A stretch of DNA of 12,366 nt from Coprothermobacterota bacterium (lineage in GTDB: Bacteria; Caldisericota; JANLFM01), in contig JAPLHX010000251.1 of NCBI GenBank assembly GCA_026389415.1, positions 1 to 12,366 of the forward strand, in the 5' to 3' direction. The position numbers were made by a program, and so were the translations under genes. Positions within the stretch are counted from its first letter, which is position 1. Each line of letters starts with the position of its first letter. Shown one piece after another: positions 1 to 5,466 of the stretch. The notes under the pieces were generated by a model. The model worked only from the letters and a program-made list of their open reading frames with translations, was not told where the DNA came from and ran no database searches.

Positions 1-2
1 GC

Positions 3-77
3 ATAAGAGTTTGGCTGCGTAGTACCCGAAAGATGCCACGCGGTCGTTTCTCATCTTACCGAATCGAGGTGGCTTGA
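3..77 (+). CDS. possible C-terminal end of an upstream gene (partial)
   Basis: One frame is open from the left edge of the window to a TGA at 75-77. It would encode about 24 residues ending SSYRIEVA, rich in Arg. The stop overlaps the hoxF start codon as TGATG, a common arrangement for translationally coupled genes in an operon. This overlap is the main reason to think it is a real gene end. The open stretch is short enough to occur by chance, and the fragment shows no motif, so no function can be given. Confidence 0.35.
   Translation: MRVWLRSTRKMPRGRFSSYRIEVA
66..72 (+). promoter_or_regulatory. ribosome binding site of hoxF
   Basis: GAGGTGG lies four bases before the ATG at 77. It supports ATG 77 over the in-frame TTG at 74. 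Confidence 0.55.
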
Positions 78-1819
78 TGAAACGAATTCAAGTCCTAAGA
101 CAATTTCTGCCGCAAGCAGAGAACCTACTGGCCATCCTGCACGCTCTGGCCAGGCAAAACCCGGGCAACGATCTGACGCGGGACGATCTGGCCGAGGTTG
201 CGCACTATTTATCTCTGCCTTACAGCCGCGTGCAGGGCGTAGTCACATTCTATTCCATGTATTCTTTAGTTCCCCGGGGTTCCTATGTCGTGCGGGTTTG
301 CCAATCCCCTCCCTGCCATCTGATGGGGGGCCGGAGCCTGTTAGTGGATTTGTCTCGCCAGTTGGGAATCGAAGCGGGGCAAACCACCGCCGACGGGTGC
401 TTCACGCTGGAAACGTCCGAATGCCTGGGCCATTGCGAGGTCGCACCGGCGATGCAGATCAACGAGGAGGTCTACGGCGATCTGACGGCGGAACGGGTGG
501 CAGCCATCCTGGAGGACAAGCGCCGGGGGACTCAAACGGTCCCGCCGGTTACCGCCGAAGCGCCCCGTCTGCTGCCCGGCGGCAAGCGGATTGTGCTGGA
601 CAATGTGGGCCGAATCCACCCGGAGCGGATCGAAGACAGCCTGGTCCGGGGGGGCTATGATGGGTTGAAAAAAGCCTTGTCTTTGAAACCGGAAGAGGTG
701 ATCGCCCAGGTGGAGAGATCCGGCCTCCGTGGTCGCGGCGGCGCCGGGTTCCCTACCGGCCTGAAGTGGAAGTTCGCAGCCAAGGCCGCCGGCGCCCACA
801 AGTACATCGTCTGCAACGCGGATGAAGGGGAGCCGGGAACCTTCAAAGACCGCCCGATCATGGAAGGAGACCCGCACAAGCTGGTGGAAGGAATGATCAT
901 CGCCGGTTATGCCATCGGAGCCGCCAAAGGTTACATCTATGTCCGCGGCGAATATGCCCTCTCCATCCAGCGCCTGCGCAAGGCCATTGCCGACGCCCGC
1001 CACCACGGTTTCCTTGGTTCCAATCTGCTCGGTAGCGGCTTCGCCTTTGAGCTGGAAGTGAAGGAAGGGGCGGGGGCCTACATTTGCGGCGAGGAGACCG
1101 CCCTGATCGAGTCGCTGGAAGGCAAACGCGGTCAACCCCGCGTCAAGCCTCCCTATCCGGCCAATGCCGGCGTTTACAACCTGCCGACCGCCGTCAACAA
1201 CGTGGAGACGCTGGCCAATGTGCCGGCCATCCTTAGTCACGGCCCGGACTGGTTCCGCGGTTTCGGCACCGACGCCTGCCCCGGCACCAAGATTTACCTG
1301 GTGATGGGCGACGTCAACCATCCCGGGTTCCTGGAAGCAGACATGGGCACGTCCCTTTCCGAGATCATTTATGGTTACGGGGGAGGGATCAAGGGCGGCC
1401 GCAAATTCAAAGCGGCCCTGGTTGGCGGCGCCGCCGGGATGTTTCTCGGTCCGCCCGCGCTTTCCGCCAGGATGGATTTTGATGCGATGAAGGAATTCCA
1501 GGCGACGCTCGGTTCCGGCTCCGTACTGGTGATGGATGAAACCCGGTCCCTGCCGGAGATGCTGTGGTCCGTCCTGTGCTTCTTTGAGCACGAGTCCTGC
1601 GGCAAGTGCACCCCCTGCCGGGCCGGATGTGCCGAATTGGCCAAGATCGGCGGCCGTCTGAAGGAAGGGAACGCCAGTGCGAAAGACTTAGACGTGATGC
1701 TGAATCTCTCCCAGGTGATGTGGACCAGCTCCCTCTGTCCTCTGGGCCAGTCCCTGATCATGCCGGTGAAATCCGCCCTGGACAATTTTGGCGCCGAACT
1801 ACGGCTCCAGGCACAATAG
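77..1819 (+). CDS. hoxF: NAD-reducing [NiFe] hydrogenase diaphorase subunit HoxF, with NuoE-like domain fused to NuoF-like domain
   Basis: Cytoplasmic FMN- and Fe-S-containing subunit that exchanges electrons with NAD(H) in a soluble hydrogenase. The protein has 580 residues. Residues 1-150 are NuoE/HoxE-like, with a complete thioredoxin-fold [2Fe-2S] set: C75-x4-C80 and C116-x3-C120. A Pro/Ala-rich linker leads to a NuoF-like body. This has the nucleotide/FMN motif GRGGAGFPTG (219-228), the acidic stretch NADEGEPGTF, the ICGEETAL segment, an SLBB-like region near 400-460 and a C-terminal [4Fe-4S] site ESCGKCTPC (C508, C511, C514) with C554 in SLCPLGQ. Length and domain order match the HoxF type in which HoxE is fused, as in Cupriavidus and Hydrogenophilus soluble hydrogenases. 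The ATG at 77 is preferred to TTG 74 because of the ribosome binding site. hoxU follows with the stop codon inside its Shine-Dalgarno. An isolated NuoEF is the alternative, but adjacent hoxY and hoxH make HoxF the better call. Confidence 0.92.
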   Translation: MKRIQVLRQFLPQAENLLAILHALARQNPGNDLTRDDLAEVAHYLSLPYSRVQGVVTFYSMYSLVPRGSYVVRVCQSPPCHLMGGRSLLVDLSRQLGIEAGQTTADGCFTLETSECLGHCEVAPAMQINEEVYGDLTAERVAAILEDKRRGTQTVPPVTAEAPRLLPGGKRIVLDNVGRIHPERIEDSLVRGGYDGLKKALSLKPEEVIAQVERSGLRGRGGAGFPTGLKWKFAAKAAGAHKYIVCNADEGEPGTFKDRPIMEGDPHKLVEGMIIAGYAIGAAKGYIYVRGEYALSIQRLRKAIADARHHGFLGSNLLGSGFAFELEVKEGAGAYICGEETALIESLEGKRGQPRVKPPYPANAGVYNLPTAVNNVETLANVPAILSHGPDWFRGFGTDACPGTKIYLVMGDVNHPGFLEADMGTSLSEIIYGYGGGIKGGRKFKAALVGGAAGMFLGPPALSARMDFDAMKEFQATLGSGSVLVMDETRSLPEMLWSVLCFFEHESCGKCTPCRAGCAELAKIGGRLKEGNASAKDLDVMLNLSQVMWTSSLCPLGQSLIMPVKSALDNFGAELRLQAQ

Positions 1820-1845
1820 GAGGAGACATGCTGCCGCAGGCTGTT
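1814..1845 (+). promoter_or_regulatory. hoxF/hoxU junction cassette: stop, Shine-Dalgarno and start overlapping the dyad repeat
   Basis: The hoxF stop TAG (1817-1819) overlaps the Shine-Dalgarno AGGAGGAG (1818-1825), and ATG follows at 1828. The whole block matches 3452-3484 at the hoxU/hoxY junction except for one substitution and one inserted base. This fixes the hoxU start at 1828, although MIQMKIDGKEI six codons later looks like the ancestral family start. Confidence 0.75.
1825..1845 (+). repeat. dyad-symmetric 21-bp repeat, copy A (over hoxU start)
   Basis: The core GACATGCTGCCGCAG is followed by GCTGTT. The arms GACA and CTGC are mirrored by GCAG and TGTT around a central C. The repeat's own ATG is the hoxU start codon and its reading gives MLPQAV. 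Confidence 0.85.
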
Positions 1846-3457
1846 ATGATCCAAATGAAAATTGATGGCAAGGAAATTGAGGCCCAGGAAGGACAAACCA
1901 TCCTCCAGGTTGCCCAGCAGAACGGGATCGAGATCCCGGTGCTCTGCAACCACGAGGCCCTGCTCCCCTTCGGCGGTTGCCGGATGTGTCTGGTGGAAGC
2001 CGGATCGGGAGCATTGAAAGCGGCTTGCACCACGCCGGTGGCCGACAAGATGGACGTAAAAACCCGCTCGGCCGAAATCGACAAAGCCCGAATGACCATC
2101 CTGCAGCTTCTCTTTGGCGAGCGCAACCACTACTGTATGTACTGCGAGTCCACCGGCAATTGCGAGCTGCAGGATCTGGGATACCGGTTGGGGTTGGACC
2201 ACTTCGAATTTGCGCCATTCCAGCGGAATTTCCCGCAGGACACCTCGCATCCCTATTTCCTGCTGGATCACGCCCGCTGCGTGCTCTGCGGCCGCTGTGT
2301 CCGAGCCTGTTCCGATCTGGCGGGTCACATGACCTTGGGTGTGCGGAACCGCGGCACCGAATCCCAGGTGGACATCGACCTGGGGGTTCCGCTCAAAAGC
2401 TCCACCTGTACCTCCTGTGGTCTGTGCGTGCAAGTCTGTCCGACAGGGGCGCTGACCGACAAGCGGGCGGCCTACCTCGGCCGACGGGAGAAAGACATCG
2501 AAGTCTTTTCCTCCGCCTGTGATCGCTGCCCGGTCGGCTGCGGTCTGGACATCTACAAGCGCAGCAATTTCATCGTGAAGATCTGGGGAAACTGGCAGGC
2601 CGAGCCCAGTAAAGGCGTTCTCTGCAAGAAAGGCCGCTACCAACCCCTCTACGAGACTCGGACCCGGCTGACCGCCCCCTGGCGCAAAGAGGGCGACCAG
2701 TGGAAAGAGCTTTCAACCGATGAAGCGCTGGAGAACATCGCCCAACGCCTGGACGGTGCCGCCGTTGTGGTGGAAGGCAGCCTTGGCAACGAAGCGCTGG
2801 CGGCGTGGAAGAAACTGGGCCTACCGCTTTATGCGGCCGACGATGTGCAGCCGCCTCTGGCTTCCACCGCCACATTGGCCGACCGTGGTCGGTTCCTTAA
2901 TCAAACGGCGAGCCTGGTGCGGCGCTGCCCGCCTGATCCTGGTGGATGGCGGCTTCAACTCGCTGGACTCGGTGGCCCAGTCCGTCTACCACTGGAAAGA
3001 CCTGGATACCGCCTTGGGCGAAGCCCGTGGATTCGACAAGGTGGTGGTGGTCTACTCCCGGCTAACGCCGGCGACGACCGAAACCCTGAAGCGGGAATCT
3101 CGTTTCCAGCTCCTGTTCCTGCCCTACGAGACCAATACCTACGGACTGCAGGCGCTGGGGATCCAACCGGGCAGGCCCCAAACTGAAACCGTGCTCGTCC
3201 TGGGTGAGAACCTCCAGCAGTTGCGCCGGCGATTCCCACAGGCCTTCCTGGTTGCCCTGACCCCTTACCGCACGCCGGCCGTGGAGGAAGCGGATTTGCT
3301 AATCCCAATCTCGGGCCCGTTTGAGACCACCGACAGCTTTATCAACGTAAACGGTCTCCAGGCGGAACGGAATTGCGTGCTGGCACCGCCGGCCGCTGCC
3401 GTCGACCCGGTCGCCTTGGCGCGCGCACTCGCCGCTAAAACGGGAAAACCCCAATAG
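1828..3457 (+). CDS. hoxU: hydrogenase Fe-S subunit HoxU with NuoG-like C-terminal extension, +1 frameshift near 2920
   Basis: Electron-wire subunit linking HoxF to HoxY. Corrected for one extra base it would be about 542 residues, against roughly 240 for ordinary HoxU. Clusters in order: plant-type [2Fe-2S] (C40, C51, C54, C67); a His-Cys cluster (H101, C103, C106, C112 in HYCMYCESTGNC); two ferredoxin-like [4Fe-4S] sites (C151/154/157/161 and C194/197/200/204); and a fifth NuoG N7-type site, C231-x2-C234-x3-C238-x27-C266. After that comes a reduced molybdopterin-oxidoreductase-like region, ending with the family-typical stretch EEADLLIPISGPFETTDSF. Frame 1 is coding-like up to about 2920 (NQTASLVR). 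The homology resumes in frame 2 (AARLILVDGGFNSLDSV) and runs to the stop at 3455-3457. Unrepaired translation would end at 3186 (452 residues), keeping all five clusters but losing the C-terminal region. Sequencing error or recent mutation are equally possible. Confidence 0.85.
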
Positions 3458-3484
3458 GAGGATGACATGCTGCCGCAGACTGTT
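3452..3484 (+). promoter_or_regulatory. hoxU/hoxY junction cassette: stop, Shine-Dalgarno and start overlapping the dyad repeat
   Basis: The hoxU stop TAG (3455-3457) overlaps AGGAGGA (3456-3462), and ATG follows at 3467. The block is nearly identical to 1814-1845, implying the two gene junctions share a copied sequence. Confidence 0.75.
3464..3484 (+). repeat. dyad-symmetric 21-bp repeat, copy B (over hoxY start)
   Basis: The core GACATGCTGCCGCAG is followed by ACTGTT, one base different from copy A. Its ATG is the hoxY start codon, giving MLPQTV. Confidence 0.85.
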
Positions 3485-4030
3485 TTGACGAAGAAAGTGG
3501 TTTTCGCATCCGACTGGCTGGAAGGTTGTGCCGGCTGCCACATGTCGTTCCTGGACATGGACGAGCGCCTGGTGGAGCTGGTGCAGATGGGATTGGAAAT
3601 CACCGCCAGCCCCATCACCGATCTCAAGGAACCGGCTCCCGGCACCGACCTCGGCGTGATCGAGGGAGCGGTGGCTACCGACCACCAGTTGGCCGTGGCC
3701 AAAATGTTCCGCGAACGCTGCAAAATCCTGGTGGCGATCGGTGATTGCGCCGTCTTCGGCGGCATCAACACCATGCGCAATTGGATCCCTTTACCCGAGC
3801 TGCTGGAGCGCGGTTACATCACCACCGAAAGCACCGTGGAGGGGAAAATTCCCCAGGGACCGGGCATCGGCAAACACTTGCCGCGCTGCATGGCCCTAAA
3901 CGAAGTGGTCAAAGTGGATTTCTACATCCCCGGTTGCCCGCCCCCGGCCGATGCCATCTACCGGGTCCTTGTGGACGTGCTGGAAGGCAAGACCCCGGTA
4001 CTCGACGGTGAACTACTGAAGTACGAATAG
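3467..4030 (+). CDS. hoxY: [NiFe] hydrogenase small subunit HoxY
   Basis: Small subunit holding the proximal [4Fe-4S] cluster that receives electrons from the NiFe site and passes them to HoxU. It has 187 residues, the normal size for HoxY, with no Tat signal, consistent with a cytoplasmic soluble enzyme. Cluster ligands are visible as EGCAGCHMS (C21, C24), IGDCAVFGG (C94) and IPGCPPPADAI (C157). The body is intact, with no frame disruption. The first residues MLPQTVL are encoded by the dyad repeat and precede the conserved family start around KKVVFASDWLEGC. The gap to hoxH is nine bases, with the stop TAG feeding into AGGAG, so translational coupling is likely. NADP-dependent or F420-type group 3 small subunits are the alternative, but the HoxF/HoxU context favours group 3d. 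Confidence 0.93.
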   Translation: MLPQTVLTKKVVFASDWLEGCAGCHMSFLDMDERLVELVQMGLEITASPITDLKEPAPGTDLGVIEGAVATDHQLAVAKMFRERCKILVAIGDCAVFGGINTMRNWIPLPELLERGYITTESTVEGKIPQGPGIGKHLPRCMALNEVVKVDFYIPGCPPPADAIYRVLVDVLEGKTPVLDGELLKYE

Positions 4031-4039
4031 GAGCAAGCA

Positions 4040-5272
4040 ATGGGCGAAAAGATTCTGATCAATCCAGTCACCCGGATCGAAGGTCACGCCCGCGTGGCCA
4101 TCTATCTAGACGACCAGGGCAACGTGGAAAAGACCGTGATGCACGTAGATCAGTTCCGCGGTTTCGAGAAATACACCGAAGGGCGGATGTTCTATGAAAT
4201 GCCGGTGATTACTCCCCGCATCTGCGGCATCTGCCCGGTATCCCACCATCTGGCTTCGGTCAAGGCTTGTGACGCCATCATCGGCGTTACGATTCCGCGT
4301 CCGGCCAAGCTCCTGCGCGAGCTGATGCACATGGGCCAGATCATTCAGTCCCACTCTATGCATTTCTTCGAGCTGGCCGGCCCCGACCTGTTGCTGGGCT
4401 GGGATGCCGACCCCAAGATCCGCAATGTAGTCGGCCTGATCCAGGCCAATCCCCAGTTGGCGCTGAAGGCGGTGGAGCTGCGCAAGTTCGGTCAGCAGAT
4501 CATCGCCCTGCTGGGTGGCCGCCGCATCAACCCGCTCTTCGCCGTCCCCGGCGGCGTCAACCGCGGCCTGGACATCAGCCGGCGGGACGAAATGCTTAAA
4601 GACATCGACCGGATGATCGGCTACCTGGAGGAAGGGATCGTCCTGGCCAAAGGCTACATCGAGAAGAACAAGCTGCAGTGCCTGCAATTTGCCGCGTTCC
4701 CCTCCAGCTACCTCGGTCTGGTGGGACCCGATGGCGAACTGGAAGTATACGACGGCACCCTCCGCTTAATCGATGCGGAAGGAACACGGATCAAGGAATT
4801 TCCTGGTTCGGACTACCTGAACTACATCGGCGAGCGGGTGGAGGATTGGAGCTGGCTGAAGTGGCCCTACTACAAGCCTTTGGGTTGGCCCCGAGGGATT
4901 TACCGCGTCGGCCCCCTGGCCCGCCTGAACGTGGCGGACAAGGTCACCACCCCCAAAGCCGGGCGCTACTTCGCCGAGTGGAAAAGCATCGGCAACGGGA
5001 AACCGGTGGAGGGTTCGCTCTTCTATCATTTCGCCCGTTTGGTGGAAGCGCTCTACGGTCTGGAACGGGCCCGTCAGATCCTGGAGGACCCCGAGGCGCT
5101 ATCCGGTGACGTGCTGGCCCCCGGTGTGCCCACCTGTGAGCGCGGCGTGGGCGTGATCGAAGCCCCGCGGGGCACGCTGATCCACGATTACCATGTCGTG
5201 GGCAAGATGCCGCTGCTGGTGGAGCTCTACGACCACGACGGAACGTTCCTGGAGCGGGTGCAGAGGGAGTAA
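4040..5272 (+). CDS. hoxH: [NiFe] hydrogenase large subunit HoxH, internally deleted and lacking the C-terminal nickel-binding motif
   Basis: Catalytic subunit for H2 oxidation or production in the NAD-coupled hydrogenase. It has 410 residues, where HoxH is usually about 470-490. The N-terminal nickel motif is intact (PRICGICPVSHH; C62, C65), as are INPVTRIEGHAR and IEAPRGTLIHDYH near the C-terminus. The expected DPCxxCxxH motif, which supplies the other two Ni/Fe cysteines, is absent. The chain jumps from TLIHDYHV directly to VGKMPLLVELYD. In the family, VGKMPL-like sequence immediately follows that motif as the start of the tail cleaved by the maturation protease. The junction is at codons 385-387 (5192-5200) and is in frame. 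As read, the protein could not form a normal NiFe centre. AGGAG (4029-4033) precedes the ATG. The subunit identity is certain; whether the lesion is biological or an assembly error is not known. Confidence 0.9.
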   Translation: MGEKILINPVTRIEGHARVAIYLDDQGNVEKTVMHVDQFRGFEKYTEGRMFYEMPVITPRICGICPVSHHLASVKACDAIIGVTIPRPAKLLRELMHMGQIIQSHSMHFFELAGPDLLLGWDADPKIRNVVGLIQANPQLALKAVELRKFGQQIIALLGGRRINPLFAVPGGVNRGLDISRRDEMLKDIDRMIGYLEEGIVLAKGYIEKNKLQCLQFAAFPSSYLGLVGPDGELEVYDGTLRLIDAEGTRIKEFPGSDYLNYIGERVEDWSWLKWPYYKPLGWPRGIYRVGPLARLNVADKVTTPKAGRYFAEWKSIGNGKPVEGSLFYHFARLVEALYGLERARQILEDPEALSGDVLAPGVPTCERGVGVIEAPRGTLIHDYHVVGKMPLLVELYDHDGTFLERVQRE

Positions 5273-5276
5273 GCAA

Positions 5277-5291
5277 GAAGCTAGTAATCAG
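5277..5291 (+). repeat. GAAGCTAGWAATCAG repeat, copy 1
   Basis: GAAGCTAGTAATCAG matches 7979-7993 at 14 of 15 positions. It is followed by more ATCAGT-like sequence. It sits immediately after the hoxH stop. Confidence 0.5.
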
Positions 5292-5317
5292 TGATCAGTA
5301 GTCGGTACTCGGCAGTT

Positions 5318-5338
5318 GACAGCCTGCGGCAGCATGTC
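5318..5338 (-). repeat. dyad-symmetric 21-bp repeat, copy C
   Basis: Reads GACATGCTGCCGCAG then GCTGTC on the minus strand. This copy has the most complete symmetry, GACA..CTGC / GCAG..TGTC. Confidence 0.8.
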
Positions 5339-5376
5339 CTTTCATTCAGCGCGCAGGTGGGGGACTGCCTGATCTG

Positions 5377-5397
5377 AACAGTCTGCGGCAGCATGTC
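5377..5397 (-). repeat. dyad-symmetric 21-bp repeat, copy D
   Basis: Minus-strand core GACATGCTGCCGCAG then ACTGTT, identical over 21 bases to copy B at the hoxY start. It lies in a 23-bp tandem with copy E. Confidence 0.8.
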
Positions 5398-5399
5398 TG

Positions 5400-5420
5400 A
5401 ACAACCTACGGCAGCATGTC
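5400..5420 (-). repeat. dyad-symmetric 21-bp repeat, copy E (diverged)
   Basis: Minus-strand GACATGCTGCCGTAG then GTTGTT. It has two or three substitutions relative to the other copies. It is the tandem neighbour of copy D at exactly 23 bp spacing; both are followed by CA. Confidence 0.75.
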
Positions 5421-5466
5421 CTGCCAATAGCACGGGACTAGGTTCGACAGATATCGCGTTGCCGCT

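Larger units (their letters stand above)
5273..5466. other. convergent intergenic region between hoxH and the nucleotidyltransferase gene
   Basis: This 194-bp gap lies between two converging stop codons. It holds a short AATCAG-type segment (5277-5310) and then three inverted copies of the dyad repeat. No conventional hairpin-plus-T-run terminator is visible for either gene. The dyad repeats are the only strong symmetric elements here and might serve that role. Confidence 0.7.

Noticed and set aside
74..79. TTG at 74 as hoxF start
   Set aside because: The next codon is ATG, with GAGGTGG at suitable spacing and a TGATG overlap with the open frame upstream.
99..119. Another dyad-repeat copy near the hoxF start (GACA, then CTGCCGCA)
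   Set aside because: The arm spacing is four bases instead of two, the right arm is poor, and it lies inside conserved coding sequence. LPQA here is probably coincidence.
341..1591. Long minus-strand frame opposite hoxF, and similar long frames opposite hoxU and dxr
   Set aside because: They lie antisense to clearly conserved coding sequence and show no family motifs; such frames are expected in GC-rich genes.
2905..2940. Programmed ribosomal frameshift in hoxU
   Set aside because: There is no slippery heptamer, internal Shine-Dalgarno or hairpin evident at the switch, and related subunits are encoded in one frame.
5281..5394. A 37-residue minus-strand ORF beginning in repeat copy D (MLPQTVQIRQ...)
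   Set aside because: No Shine-Dalgarno is present, the composition is unlike a protein, and it runs through repeats. It arises because the repeat contains ATG.
5318..5420. CRISPR array
   Set aside because: There are only three units with 23-bp and 59-bp periods, no uniform spacers and no cas genes, and the same unit occurs at gene starts elsewhere.
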